Shown: in pieces, positions 42,202-51,585 of the stretch
How the letters are laid out: every line of letters starts with the position of its first letter
How positions within the stretch are numbered: position 1 is the stretch's first letter
From: CBIHON01 sp966211965
Lineage (GTDB): Bacteria; Pseudomonadota; Gammaproteobacteria; Burkholderiales; Burkholderiaceae_D
DNA length: 64,000 bases
Assembly: GCA_966211965.1 (NCBI GenBank)
Contig: CBIHON010000003.1
Coordinates: 1-64,000, forward strand
Direction: 5' to 3'
The notes under the pieces: generated by a model
What the model saw: only the letters and a program-made list of their open reading frames with translations
The model's database searches: none
What the model was told of the DNA's origin: nothing
Program-made: the position numbers and the translations under genes

Positions 42202-43884
42202 ATGCTCGACGAATTTTCATTTGCTCCCGAAGAAAACCCCAGCGCGCAGGACAATGCCCTGCCACCCTGGCAGATCCTGATCGCCGACGACGAAGAAGAA
42301 GTGCATCTGGTGACCAAGGTCGCGCTCGGCGACCTGGTTTTCAAAGGCCGCACGCTGCAGTTTCTCCACGCGTATTCGGCTCAGGAGGCCTACCGCATCC
42401 TGGAAGCCAATACGGGCATTGCCTTGATCCTGCTCGACGTCGTGATGGAAGCCGAGGACGCCGGCCTGCGCCTGGTAGGAGAGATCCGCGAGCGGCTCGG
42501 CAACCGCCGCCTGCGCATCGTTCTGCGCACCGGCCAGGCCGGTCTGGCGCCAGAACAGAAAGTCGTGATCGAACATGACATCAACGATTACAAAGCCAAG
42601 ACCGAACTGACCCGGCCCAAGCTGTTGACATGCGTGATTTCGGCGCTGCGCTCCTTCGACCATATCGTCGCGCTGGAAACCTTGAGCAACGATCTGGAAA
42701 ACCAGGTGATCGAACGCACCCGCGATCTCTCCGCCGCCAGGGACGTGGCCGAAGCCGCCAATCGCGCGAAGTCGGAATTCCTCGCCGTCATGAGCCACGA
42801 GATACGCACGCCGATGAACGGCATGCTCGGCATGATGCAATTGGCGCTGGCCGAAACCACCAGCGCGACGCAAAGAGAACATCTTGAAACCGCACAGTAC
42901 TCGGCCGAGACCTTGCTGGCGATACTCAATGACATCCTGGACTTTTCAAAAATGGAGTCGGGAAATCTGAAGTTCGAAGCCCTCAATTTCGACTTGCTCA
43001 AAACCGTCGAGAGCGTAGTCGACCTGTTGTCCTCGCGCGCCAAGGAAGCCGGTCTCTGGCTCAAGCTGGAGTGTCCAGTCGGGGTGCCGCGCTTCGTGCA
43101 GGGCGATGCGGGGCGCTTGCGCCAGGTCTTGTTGAACCTGATCAACAACGCCTTGAAATTCACCGACCGCGGCGGTATTTCCTTAAGCGTCGAACCTTTG
43201 ATCGGCACCGGCAGCGACGGCAAAGCGCGGTTGCGCTTTACCGTGACCGATACCGGCATCGGCATTCCGGACGAGGCCAAGCCGCGTTTGTTCCAGCCTT
43301 TCGCACAGGCCGACAACTCGATTTCCCGGCGTTTCGGCGGAACCGGCCTGGGTCTGTCGATCTGCAAAAAGATCGTGGAGATGCAAGGCGGCCGCATCGG
43401 TTTCGACAGCACGCAGGGAAGCGGCAGCCGCTTCTGGTTCGAGCTGGCATTCACGCCGACGCTGGCCAGCGAACAACTGGTGCAAACCTACGAGATAACG
43501 GAAGCGGCGGTGTCGCGCACGCTCGACATTTTGCTGGCGGAAGACAACCTGATCAATCAAAAGGTCGCCGTCTCGTTGCTGCGCAAAGCCGGGCACCAGG
43601 TCGACGTTGCCGTCAACGGGCATGAAGTCCTCGCCGTATTGCCCAGGAAGCGCTACGACCTGATCCTGATGGACATGCACATGCCGGACATGGATGGACT
43701 GGAAGCGACCAGGGCGATACGCCGGATGGACGGACCTGCGGCGCAGACCCCCATCATCGCGCTGACCGCGGCGGGCGCCGTGTCGGACATCCAGATTTGC
43801 CTGGATGCGGGGATGAATTATTTTTTGGTGAAGCCGTTCAGGATGGAGCGCTTGCGCAGTATTCTGGATGAAATGAAGTTTTAG
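42202..43884 (+). CDS. Hybrid response regulator/histidine kinase (REC-HisKA-HATPase-REC)
   Basis: 560 residues, soluble. Receiver 1 (about 24-150) has QILIADDEEE, phospho-acceptor D79 in LILLDVVME and the GQAGLAPEQ/DYKAKTEL C-terminal half seen in receivers of this type. A short coiled coil leads to HisKA with H199 (FLAVMSHEIRTPMNG), an intact HATPase (LLNLINNALKFT, TDTGIGIPDEAK, FGGTGLGLSICKK) and receiver 2 (about 440-558) with D491 in LILMDMHMPDMDG and lysine in YFLVKPF. It starts one base after the giant kinase stop, so the two make a phosphorelay pair: receiver 1 probably takes phosphate from the giant kinase and the protein then signals onward. No DNA-binding output is present. Confidence 0.92.
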   Translation: MLDEFSFAPEENPSAQDNALPPWQILIADDEEEVHLVTKVALGDLVFKGRTLQFLHAYSAQEAYRILEANTGIALILLDVVMEAEDAGLRLVGEIRERLGNRRLRIVLRTGQAGLAPEQKVVIEHDINDYKAKTELTRPKLLTCVISALRSFDHIVALETLSNDLENQVIERTRDLSAARDVAEAANRAKSEFLAVMSHEIRTPMNGMLGMMQLALAETTSATQREHLETAQYSAETLLAILNDILDFSKMESGNLKFEALNFDLLKTVESVVDLLSSRAKEAGLWLKLECPVGVPRFVQGDAGRLRQVLLNLINNALKFTDRGGISLSVEPLIGTGSDGKARLRFTVTDTGIGIPDEAKPRLFQPFAQADNSISRRFGGTGLGLSICKKIVEMQGGRIGFDSTQGSGSRFWFELAFTPTLASEQLVQTYEITEAAVSRTLDILLAEDNLINQKVAVSLLRKAGHQVDVAVNGHEVLAVLPRKRYDLILMDMHMPDMDGLEATRAIRRMDGPAAQTPIIALTAAGAVSDIQICLDAGMNYFLVKPFRMERLRSILDEMKF

Positions 43885-43915
43885 TGAGAGCAGGGCGTTC
43901 TCTGCTCATTGAGGA

Positions 43916-46036
43916 TCAGCTTCTCACCTCGGCCATCACTCTTCGGACCGCAAAAGCAAGCGGGTCGATTTCGGTGACCCATGTGTGCAGCGATGCTCCC
44001 ATGCCTTGAGCGACCTGCGTCAATTGCGTAAGCACGTGCTCCGGTTGCATGCTTCGTACCTCCACACTCGGCCCATAGCCCCATGCATTCGCCGGCGCGA
44101 CCGTGATGTGGAACCCGCTTGACAATCTGTCGCGCAGCGCCATGCTGAGCACGTCTGCATCGATCACCGGTTGCTCGACGCGTTGCCCCTTGCGCGACGG
44201 GACGCGAGGCAAGGAGAAATGAGCGTGCACGGCAAGTTCGGCTCCATCGAGTGCTCTCACGTTTGCGCCGCGCCGGTAAGCGAGGAGGGCGAGCCGTTTG
44301 CGGCGTTCAATTCCGGAGATGAGCGCGCATGTTCCCGCCACGGTTACCTCTCCCTCGCTGACGAGTTGCGCAAATTTTGCTGTCTTTGTTTCCGCGTCCA
44401 CCCCCCAGAAGCTGATTGCCAGCCTCGGCATTTTCGGGATCTCTTCGCCAAGGTGCTTCTTGACCGCGATCATGGCTGCGTTGTCGGCCGGTTCGAACAG
44501 GATTTCTGCCGCGAGCGGCCGGTTGCCGGCAAAGCGGGTAAGCAGATCGCGCGTTTCGGCGATTGAGTCGGGCATGTGTTCTCCTTCCATGAAAGGGAGC
44601 GTGACGAGGACGATGTCGCCGTGCAAATAGGTGGCCGCGGCAGGACACGGCGGCGCCTCCATAAGTGCATGGGCGTCTTGTGCACTTGATGCGCGCACTG
44701 CGGCCAGCAGCATGAGTCCGTCGTGAACGTGGATGCCGCCTGGTACAACGTATGCACCTTTTTTCCATGCCAGCGCGCGCAGTTCGGCGTGCATGTCATC
44801 GGCTGCATAACCGATCGCCAGCACCGAACGGCCGATCGCGAGCAACTCTCTGGGTGTGTCCCGCCATTCCACGGCAGGTGCGGCGGAAATCCTTTCCTCC
44901 GTCATCAGGCGACGCCATTCGGGCGGGAAGACGGAGTCGGGAACCCATGCCGGCAGCAGTTGCGCGAGATAGGCAGTGGCATCGGCAACTGTTTCGAATT
45001 TCGCGACCATGACGCATTCGCCGCTGTTGTTGCCGGAGAATGCCTGCCATACCGCGATAGGGGGAACCGTCCGGGTTCGCCGGGGGCGGAGCGAGCGGCG
45101 CGCGCAGCCGTCGCGAGCACTGGAGGCATCTAGCCGGGCGCGTTCAGTTCGCCAGCCATGAAGGATTTCTTCGGCGGTCGATGCCGGCAAGCCGCCATCG
45201 TGGAACGAGCAGGCTTGCATGCGCCGGTCCGGGGTGATGGAGACGAAGTCGAGTCCGGCGCCGCAATCGCCGCCGCCATCCGCGCCGTCGAACAATCGCG
45301 GTGCGGGAACGCTCCGGCCGAAGCATACCGATAGGCGGCAAGCGACAGGAGATTCCTCGATGATGGCTGCGAGCCGTGTGCGGCCGCCCATCGAAAGGTG
45401 CTTGCGCGGATCCGCACCGATATACGAAAGAAGCGAGACATCATGGCAGCCGAGCGCCGCGAGTTCGGCGAGCAAGGCCGGCAGGCCGCGCAGCGCGGCG
45501 TCATCGACGATAAGATTTGCACCCCATTGTTGCCCATGATGCGAAAGAACCTTGCACCCGTCACGCCAGCGTGGATCGTCGTAGAGCGAAACGCGGACTT
45601 GACCGAAACGGCCGGCGTAAGCGGAAAAGGTTTGTTCCCGTATCAGCGTGCCGTTGGTCGTCACATTCAGCACGAGCGGAGTGGTGGCGTGAAGTTCTGC
45701 CACCAGTTCGGCAAAACCGCGAAATGCGAACGGCTCGCCGCCGCCAAAGGCCACTTCCAGCGTCCCCGCAGCGGAAAGATCGCGCAGTACGGCGGCAGCG
45801 GATTGCACGGTCCATGCGCTTTCCCGCCCCACATCCCGGGAGCAGAAATCGCAACTGAGATTGCATTTGTTGGTGATGCCGAACATCACGACTCGCGGCG
45901 CCTGACGCCGCAAGTGGCGGGTCATGTCGTTTTCGAAGCGGATGTGCGTGCCGCTCGCCGGGTGAAAGCGTAGCAGTGCCCCGTCGAGCGGATGGTCGCG
46001 AAAGGCGTTGCGGTCCACGTAAGCGGCAGTCGTCAT
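43916..46036 (-). CDS. Radical SAM protein with SPASM-like region and unknown C-terminal half
   Basis: 706 residues from ATG 46036 (GGAG upstream; ATG 46066 is less likely). The cluster motif CNLSCDFC gives C58, C62 and C65; GGGEPF at about 98 is the SAM-binding glycine motif. After the barrel, CGAGLDFVSITPDRRMQACS and RDGCAR look like SPASM/twitch auxiliary-cluster cysteines. From about residue 330 (QAFSGNNSGECVMVAKF) begins a half of about 370 residues that I do not recognise (GGIHVHDGLMLLAAVRAS, LPFMEGEHMPD, ISFWGVDAETKTAKF, AHFSLPRVPSRKGQR). There is no short precursor peptide gene nearby that I can see. It lies 81 bases downstream of a CsoR-type repressor on the same strand, so it is presumably metal-controlled. 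Confidence 0.85.
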   Translation of the reverse strand: MTTAAYVDRNAFRDHPLDGALLRFHPASGTHIRFENDMTRHLRRQAPRVVMFGITNKCNLSCDFCSRDVGRESAWTVQSAAAVLRDLSAAGTLEVAFGGGEPFAFRGFAELVAELHATTPLVLNVTTNGTLIREQTFSAYAGRFGQVRVSLYDDPRWRDGCKVLSHHGQQWGANLIVDDAALRGLPALLAELAALGCHDVSLLSYIGADPRKHLSMGGRTRLAAIIEESPVACRLSVCFGRSVPAPRLFDGADGGGDCGAGLDFVSITPDRRMQACSFHDGGLPASTAEEILHGWRTERARLDASSARDGCARRSLRPRRTRTVPPIAVWQAFSGNNSGECVMVAKFETVADATAYLAQLLPAWVPDSVFPPEWRRLMTEERISAAPAVEWRDTPRELLAIGRSVLAIGYAADDMHAELRALAWKKGAYVVPGGIHVHDGLMLLAAVRASSAQDAHALMEAPPCPAAATYLHGDIVLVTLPFMEGEHMPDSIAETRDLLTRFAGNRPLAAEILFEPADNAAMIAVKKHLGEEIPKMPRLAISFWGVDAETKTAKFAQLVSEGEVTVAGTCALISGIERRKRLALLAYRRGANVRALDGAELAVHAHFSLPRVPSRKGQRVEQPVIDADVLSMALRDRLSSGFHITVAPANAWGYGPSVEVRSMQPEHVLTQLTQVAQGMGASLHTWVTEIDPLAFAVRRVMAEVRS

Positions 46037-46117
46037 CGGGTCTCCATTGGGGATCTTTCCATCCATGCCGAGTTGATTGGTATTGCAGAACGCATGTGCC
46101 GGGCAGGGCGGCGCTTT

Positions 46118-46387
46118 TTACAGGTACTTGGTGATCTCTTTGAATTCGTGCACCGAGTCCTCCACGTTGCGCGCTCTCTTTTTCATCGCGTGTTCAAGAC
46201 AATGACCGATATGATCATGCACCAGCACTTTCTTGGCGTTGGTGATCGCTTTTTCCACCGCCTGCAGCTGTTGCGCGATTTCGAGGCAGCTGCGGCCTTG
46301 TTCCAGCATACCGATGATGCTCTTGAGGTGGCCGTCGGCGCGCTTGAGGCGCTTGATGATATCGGGGTGAGAGGTGTGGGTCGTCAT
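46118..46387 (-). CDS. CsoR/RcnR-family metal-sensing transcriptional repressor
   Basis: 89 residues, all helical (DUF156). The metal-site fingerprint is C34 (EQGRSCLEIA), H59 and C63 (HDHIGHCLEHA), the Cys-His-Cys set of copper(I)-sensing CsoR; H20 in RADGHLKSI supports the N-terminal helix seen in family members. It therefore probably senses Cu(I), although persulfide or other metals are not excluded. A 19-base palindrome TATCCCCCCGGAGGGGATA lies 11 bases upstream of its start, in the style of CsoR/RcnR operators, so it represses itself and the radical SAM gene downstream. Length is normal for the family. Confidence 0.9.
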   Translation of the reverse strand: MTTHTSHPDIIKRLKRADGHLKSIIGMLEQGRSCLEIAQQLQAVEKAITNAKKVLVHDHIGHCLEHAMKKRARNVEDSVHEFKEITKYL

Positions 46388-46397
46388 GGCGCTATCG

Positions 46398-46416
46398 TAT
46401 CCCCCCGGAGGGGATA
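46398..46416 (-). promoter_or_regulatory. Operator palindrome of the CsoR-type repressor
   Basis: TATCCCC (46398-46404) and GGGGATA (46410-46416) around CCGGA: a G/C-tract flanked by TA, the typical layout for CsoR/RcnR-type tetramers. It is immediately upstream of the csoR-like start codon. Confidence 0.65.
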
Positions 46417-46470
46417 GGGCAAGATTCCTGATATCCGCTTGCCAAGCCGGGAAATTTACACAATTTTTAC

Positions 46471-46499
46471 TTGACCCATTATAGGGCCGTATCTAGAAT
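46471..46499 (+). promoter_or_regulatory. Sigma-70 promoter of the ABC transporter operon
   Basis: TTGACC (46471-46476) and TAGAAT (46494-46499) with a 17-base spacer. The transcript would have a leader of about 160 bases that contains a hairpin CCGGAG...CTCCGG (about 46623-46649), just before the permease gene. Confidence 0.55.
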
Positions 46500-46663
46500 T
46501 CGCGGCATCCTTGGCTTTATCCAATTTGGAACTGCTTTCGAAAGGGAAGAGGATAAGTTGACGTATTTTTACCTGCCTTCGAATGATCGAAACAGGCAAA
46601 AATCCATTTTCGCAGGTTTTTCTCCGGAGTGCGGGTTGCAGCCGCCCTCCGGGAAATCGATAA

Positions 46664-48436
46664 ATGGATAAAGTCGAGCGAATGACTGTGGAAAGAAGCA
46701 GCGACATGAGTGAAAAGAAGCAGTTCTTCCCCCGGCAGGTAGTCGAGGCGAGCGGCAATCGATGGGATTGGGCCTTGCTGCCGATCGTATTGGCCTTGCT
46801 GATCCTGCTGGCATATGGCGGTCAGCAGATGGCTCGCCCTTATCAGTTGGGAGAAATACTGCCGCTGTCTCTCGGCCCGGAAAACCTGCCCTATTACCTG
46901 CTGCGCACCACGCTGCGCATGTTCATCGCACTCGGCGCCTCCCTGGTCTTCAGTTGCGTATTCGCCGCACTGACGACGAAATACCGGGTTGCGGAAAAAG
47001 TGCTGGTGCCGCTGCTGGACGTCCTGCAATCGATCCCCATCCTGGGTTTCCTGTCGATTACCGTCACGGCGTTCATTGCGCTGTTTCCGGGCAATCTGCT
47101 GGGCGTGGAATGCGCTGCCATCTTTGCCATCTTTACCTCGCAAGCATGGAACATGGCATTCAGCGCCTACCAGGGATTCCGCACCGTCCCGGCGGAACTC
47201 TCGGAAGCGGCCCGCGTGTTCCAGCTCTCCGGCTGGCAGCGCTTCTGGCGCCTGGAATTGCCCTTTGCCATGCCGGGCCTGCTGTGGAATATGATGATGT
47301 CGATGTCGGGCGGCTGGTTCTTCGTGGTCGCCGCCGAGGCGATCTCGGTCTCCAATCAAAACATCAAGCTGCCGGGTATCGGCTCCTACATCGCCCTGGC
47401 CATCGAGCAGCGCGATTTGTCCGCGATCGGCTGGGCTATCGGCGCGATGCTGATCGCCGTCATGCTCTATGACCAGCTTTTTTTCAGGCCGCTGCTGGCC
47501 TGGGCGGACAAGTTCCGCTTTGAAGAATCCGGCAGCGAAACCGCGCCGGATTCATGGCTGCTGACCTGGTTGCGACGCACCGAACGCACCCAAGGCATTG
47601 CACGCGCGTTCGTCAGCCTGATGGAGCGCTCGCTCACCATGTTCCGCCGGCAATACGACGGCACATCCGTCCGGGCCAGTCCTCGGTCGAAAACCTCGAC
47701 TCCGGAACGGGTCTGGGATGCGATCATCGCCGCCGTCATTTTTTATGCTCTATGGACCTTGGTCCGTTTCGTCCATGCCGAGGTCGGTTGGAGTGAAGTG
47801 GGACGGGTTTTCGTGCTGGGTTTTTATACTTTGTTCCGCGTCATGATCCTGTTGTTTCTCGCGGCCTTGATATGGGTTCCGCTCGGTGTGAAGATCGGCA
47901 TGAATCCCCGGCTGGCGGAGCGCGTGCAGGCCGTCGCCCAGTTCCTCGCCGCCTTTCCGGCCAATTTGATGTTTCCGGTGGCGGTCATGGGGATCGTGCA
48001 TTTCAAGCTTAATCCCGATCTGTGGCTTTCGCCGCTGATGATCCTCGGCACGCAATGGTACTTGTTGTTCAATGTCATCGCGGGAGCGTCGACCATCCCG
48101 ACCGAATTACGCTATGCGGCGCAGAACTTCGGCCTGACCGGCTGGCTCAAATGGCGGCGCTATCTGCTGCCGGCGATCTTCCCCAGCTTCGTCACCGGCG
48201 CAATCACGGCGACCGGCGGTTCGTGGAACGCCAGCATCGTGGCCGAATACGTAAGCTGGGGCGACACCACCTTGCAGGCGCACGGCATCGGCAGCTATAT
48301 CGCCGAGATGACGGCGAAGGGCGATTTCCCGCGGATTGCGCTGGGCATCGCAGTGATGTGCGTATTCGTCATGGCATTCAACCATTTTGTCTGGCGGCGC
48401 TTGTATCAAATGGCGGAGAATCGACTGCATTTTTAG
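46664..48436 (+). CDS. ABC transporter permease, two fused permease modules (nitrate/sulfonate type)
   Basis: 590 residues from ATG 46664; ATG 46682 and 46706 (MSEKKQFF) are alternatives and none has a strong Shine-Dalgarno site. Two homologous binding-protein-dependent permease domains follow each other, each with about six membrane helices: module 1 at about 25-275 with the EAA-like loop (ELSEAARVFQLSGWQRFWRL) and module 2 at about 355-585 with TELRYAAQNFGLTGWLKWRR. A charged linker (about 285-350) separates them. This one-chain arrangement means a single copy pairs with the ATPase dimer. The family moves nitrate, sulfonates or bicarbonate; no substrate-binding protein gene is next to it, so the substrate is open. 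Confidence 0.9.
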   Translation: MDKVERMTVERSSDMSEKKQFFPRQVVEASGNRWDWALLPIVLALLILLAYGGQQMARPYQLGEILPLSLGPENLPYYLLRTTLRMFIALGASLVFSCVFAALTTKYRVAEKVLVPLLDVLQSIPILGFLSITVTAFIALFPGNLLGVECAAIFAIFTSQAWNMAFSAYQGFRTVPAELSEAARVFQLSGWQRFWRLELPFAMPGLLWNMMMSMSGGWFFVVAAEAISVSNQNIKLPGIGSYIALAIEQRDLSAIGWAIGAMLIAVMLYDQLFFRPLLAWADKFRFEESGSETAPDSWLLTWLRRTERTQGIARAFVSLMERSLTMFRRQYDGTSVRASPRSKTSTPERVWDAIIAAVIFYALWTLVRFVHAEVGWSEVGRVFVLGFYTLFRVMILLFLAALIWVPLGVKIGMNPRLAERVQAVAQFLAAFPANLMFPVAVMGIVHFKLNPDLWLSPLMILGTQWYLLFNVIAGASTIPTELRYAAQNFGLTGWLKWRRYLLPAIFPSFVTGAITATGGSWNASIVAEYVSWGDTTLQAHGIGSYIAEMTAKGDFPRIALGIAVMCVFVMAFNHFVWRRLYQMAENRLHF

Positions 48437-48452
48437 AAACGGAACGCGCATC

Positions 48453-49769
48453 ATGAGTACACCCATCATCGAACTCAAATCGATCGGCAAATCGTTTCGT
48501 TCCGCTGACGGTTCCGCCCGTTCGGTCCTGGACGGCGTCGACTTTACGCTGAACGAGGGAGAAATCGTCGCCTTGCTGGGGCAATCGGGTTCGGGAAAGT
48601 CGACCATGCTGCGCCTCATGGCCGGCCTGATCGGCGCCGATACCGGCAAGGTCTTGTATCGCGGCTTGCCGCTGCACGGGGCGGCACGGGGCATCAGCAT
48701 GGTGTTTCAATCGTTTGCCTTATTTCCCTGGCTGACGGTTCAAAAAAACGTGGAGCTGGGACTGGAGGCGCAGGGGATCGAACCTGACGAGAGGGCCCGC
48801 CGCGCCGCGGCGGCGATCGACCTGATCGGCTTGTCCGGCTTCGAGGGCGCCTTGCCACGCGAGCTGTCGGGCGGCATGCGCCAGCGCGTCGGCATTGCCC
48901 GTGCATTGGTGATGGAGCCGGAAGTGCTGCTCATGGATGAGGCATTCTCGGCGCTCGATGTGTTGACCGGAGAACGTTTGCGCGAAGACATTCTCGGGCT
49001 TTGGGAGTCCGGGCAGATTCCCACCAAGGCCATTCTCGTCGTGTCGCACAATATCGAAGAGGCGGTGATGATGGCGGACCGCGTACTGATTTTCGCCAGC
49101 GATCCGGGGCGCGTGCGGGCCGAACTGCCGATTGCGCTGGTCCGTCCGCGTGCGGTGGAAAGCACGGAAGTGCGCATGCTGATCGACGAAGTGTACGGCC
49201 TGATGACGGCGGGAACGGCGCGTCCTGGGCGCACCACCGAAAAAGAAGCGAAGCTGCAGTTGGGAGACCGCTTGCCCGAAGCGGACATTGCCCGCATCGA
49301 AGGCATCCTGGAATTGCTGGTCGATGCGCCCTATAACGGCCGGGCGGACCTGCCGAAACTGGCGGAAGAAACCGAGTTGACCGACACCGAGCTTCTGGAC
49401 GTCTCGATGGCATTGGCCCTGCTGGGCTTTGCGCAGCTGGCCCACGGCGACATCGCCGTCACGCCCCTCGGAACGCAATATGTGGGTGCAAGCAATCCGG
49501 AACGCCAGGCTATTTTCGGACGCCAATTGCTGGAGCATGTGCCTTTGATCGCCTACATCCGTCACGGCCTGGCGCAGGATCGTTCCGGCGATCTGCCGGA
49601 AGACCTCTTCCTCAGGCTGCTGCGCTTCACGCTCACGGTGGAAGAAGCCCAACGTGCACTGCGCGTCGCGATTGAGTGGGGGCGCTATGGCGATTTGTTC
49701 GAGTACAACTTCAACACCGGCGTGATTCAAATGCCGAAAGGGGAAACGGCAGCGACGGATATCGGGTAA
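48453..49769 (+). CDS. ABC transporter ATP-binding protein with C-terminal AAA-associated domain
   Basis: 438 residues from ATG 48453, 16 bases after the permease gene. The ATPase domain (about 5-240) has Walker A LLGQSGSGKST, Q-loop VFQSFALFPWL, signature LSGGMRQRVGIARAL, Walker B EVLLMDEAFSALD and switch histidine VVSHNIEEA, all intact. From about 265 there is a second, winged-helix-like domain of about 150 residues (IEGILELLVDAPYNGRADLPK, AQLAHGDIAVTPLGTQYV, RLLRFTLTVEEAQRALRVAIE), known as an AAA-associated C-terminal domain of nitrate/sulfonate-type ATPases and probably regulatory. With the fused permease it forms a complete importer core lacking only the binding protein. Confidence 0.92.
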   Translation: MSTPIIELKSIGKSFRSADGSARSVLDGVDFTLNEGEIVALLGQSGSGKSTMLRLMAGLIGADTGKVLYRGLPLHGAARGISMVFQSFALFPWLTVQKNVELGLEAQGIEPDERARRAAAAIDLIGLSGFEGALPRELSGGMRQRVGIARALVMEPEVLLMDEAFSALDVLTGERLREDILGLWESGQIPTKAILVVSHNIEEAVMMADRVLIFASDPGRVRAELPIALVRPRAVESTEVRMLIDEVYGLMTAGTARPGRTTEKEAKLQLGDRLPEADIARIEGILELLVDAPYNGRADLPKLAEETELTDTELLDVSMALALLGFAQLAHGDIAVTPLGTQYVGASNPERQAIFGRQLLEHVPLIAYIRHGLAQDRSGDLPEDLFLRLLRFTLTVEEAQRALRVAIEWGRYGDLFEYNFNTGVIQMPKGETAATDIG

Positions 49770-49811
49770 GATTTCTTCGCATAGGATTATTTTTCCCGCA
49801 GTGTGATTTTC

Positions 49812-50216
49812 ATGCCGCAACCGCTTCATTTCCCGATTCGCACCGAGTGTCCGCCCGGCGCCTGTGTATGCAAGCGGGACGACCTTTTGAGCGATCCGCA
49901 GGCCGATCTCAGGATATTGAAATTGACACGCGAGGAAGAAAAAAAACTCATCGCCCGCATCGAGAATATTTCCACTTATGCCGAGCTGATGCGTATCGCA
50001 GAACGCATGCAAGCCCAGCTTGGCATTGTGTTGAAAATCATGCCGAGCACCCGCGAAGTACGCACCTTGCGCGGCATTGGCATTACGCTGGCGGAACGGC
50101 CCGGACTGTGCAGGAAGACTCGGCAGGCCATTCCAGCCGCCGTGCGCAGGTGTCTTGAAAAGCACCCGGAGATTGCGTATGCAATTCTCGATTCGCATGA
50201 TCTCTTTGGATTGTAG
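49812..50216 (+). CDS. Small cysteine-motif protein of unknown function
   Basis: 134 residues from ATG 49812 (GTG 49803 in frame is an alternative). It starts with a cysteine cluster TECPPGACVCKRDDLL (C-x4-C-x-C), which might bind a metal, followed by a helical region (LTREEEKKLIARIENISTYAEL) and VREVRTLRGIGITL-like basic stretches. No membrane segment. It lies 42 bases after the ABC ATPase gene and may be in that operon. I recall similar short proteins annotated hypothetical in related genera but no function. Confidence 0.7.
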   Translation: MPQPLHFPIRTECPPGACVCKRDDLLSDPQADLRILKLTREEEKKLIARIENISTYAELMRIAERMQAQLGIVLKIMPSTREVRTLRGIGITLAERPGLCRKTRQAIPAAVRRCLEKHPEIAYAILDSHDLFGL

Positions 50217-50406
50217 ACAGGCTCTAAGTGAGGACCTGCTTCGAACTGGCTCTGCAGTTCCAGATCGCCAGATAAGCATGTGCGTTTGAGCGAAGTCAAC
50301 GATATCAACAGCGGGCCGCTCATACTATTCGTTCACTCACGACCATGTGGGTCAATAGGATCAACAGGAACCGCTGAGGCGGCCCCTATGCGAATAGGAG
50401 AGCATC

Positions 50407-51525
50407 ATGAAATTTTCACTCTGCATATCCAGCCCGGGAAATTCTTCCTCCACTTATCGTGCAAGAAGGCATGCAACGCACGAACTGTTCAGTAGATTGC
50501 GATTCGGCGCGCTGTTGCTCGCGGCCCTTCTTGGCACGGCCGCGTACGCCGAAAACATTAACGGGAATTGGTCGATTACCGATCTCGGCACGCTTGGCGG
50601 CGTTTTTAGTTCAGCCTCGAATATCAATAACAACGGTCAAGTTGTGGGCTACAGCAATACGGCCAATGGCGCTGCATATGCCTTTAGTTATAAAGCCGGG
50701 ACCATGACAAATTTGGGGCCGCCGGGAAGCTGGACCAGCTCTGCTCTAGGCGTCAATGATCCTGGGCAGGTGGTTGGCTATTACGTTCCCAGTTTCAGTT
50801 ATGGTTACACCAGGCCCATCCTCTATCAAAACGGCGATGCGATTCCAATTGGCAGTGAGCCTGGTATGGCATGGAGCATTAATAATTCTGGCACGGTGGT
50901 TGGCGAGGCTGCCATTGGTCCCGGCGGAGCAAGACATGCGTTTCTTTACCGTCAGGGCAACATGAGCGATCTCGGTACATTGGGCGGAACATTTAGCGGC
51001 GCAACCAGTATCAACAACCAAGGTCAGGTCGTGGGATACAGCAGTTTTCCTAACAGCGGTTACTCTTATCGCGCCTTTATTTACGATAGTCACGGCATGA
51101 CCGACTTGGGCACGCTGGGCGGGACCTGGAGCATTGCCTACGACATCAATGAAAAAGGCAGTGTGGCCGGCACGAGTGGAATTTCAGGTCCGGCGGGTGA
51201 TTCGCATGCTTTCCTTCTTTCGCGAAATCAAATGCGTGACCTTGGCACCCTCGGGGGGGCTATCAGCTCCGCCTCGGGCCTTAACAATAGCGACGAAGTC
51301 GTCGGATGGAGTTTGACCAATACGGGGGAAGGACATGCATTTTTATATAGCAACGGCAAAATGATTGATCTCAATTCCATTTCCGCCGTTCAGCAAGCCG
51401 GCTGGAAGCTGGTTTACGCATTTGGGATCAATAATGCAGGCCAAATCGTTGGAGCAGGTGACATCAACGGCGTGCGCCATGCCTACTTGCTCACGCCGGG
51501 GACGAATGGCGACAAGCTTAAATGA
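50407..51525 (+). CDS. Exported HAF-repeat protein
   Basis: 372 residues; GGAG upstream of ATG 50407. A long n-region precedes the signal core (FGALLLAALLGTAAYA), so the true start might be internal, but no better ATG is seen. The mature protein is a chain of about seven HAF repeats, each with a strand pair of the type HAFLYxxGxMxDLGTLGG and an intervening INNxGQVVGYS segment; this gives a beta-propeller-like secreted protein. Such proteins are common as extracellular or surface proteins in soil Proteobacteria; their role is not established. No PEP-CTERM or other sorting tail is present at the C terminus (THGTNGDKLK-like end). Confidence 0.88.
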   Translation: MKFSLCISSPGNSSSTYRARRHATHELFSRLRFGALLLAALLGTAAYAENINGNWSITDLGTLGGVFSSASNINNNGQVVGYSNTANGAAYAFSYKAGTMTNLGPPGSWTSSALGVNDPGQVVGYYVPSFSYGYTRPILYQNGDAIPIGSEPGMAWSINNSGTVVGEAAIGPGGARHAFLYRQGNMSDLGTLGGTFSGATSINNQGQVVGYSSFPNSGYSYRAFIYDSHGMTDLGTLGGTWSIAYDINEKGSVAGTSGISGPAGDSHAFLLSRNQMRDLGTLGGAISSASGLNNSDEVVGWSLTNTGEGHAFLYSNGKMIDLNSISAVQQAGWKLVYAFGINNAGQIVGAGDINGVRHAYLLTPGTNGDKLK

Positions 51526-51585
51526 ATACTTGCAGGTATTTCAGGCCCACGCCGCGGAACGTGGGCTCGGAGCGCAAGGCCTATC

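Noticed and set aside
43916..46036. Radical SAM gene as a frameshift fusion of two genes
   Set aside because: The frame is continuous through the junction with similar codon use, and no start site with a ribosome binding site precedes the C-terminal half; a natural two-domain protein is simpler.
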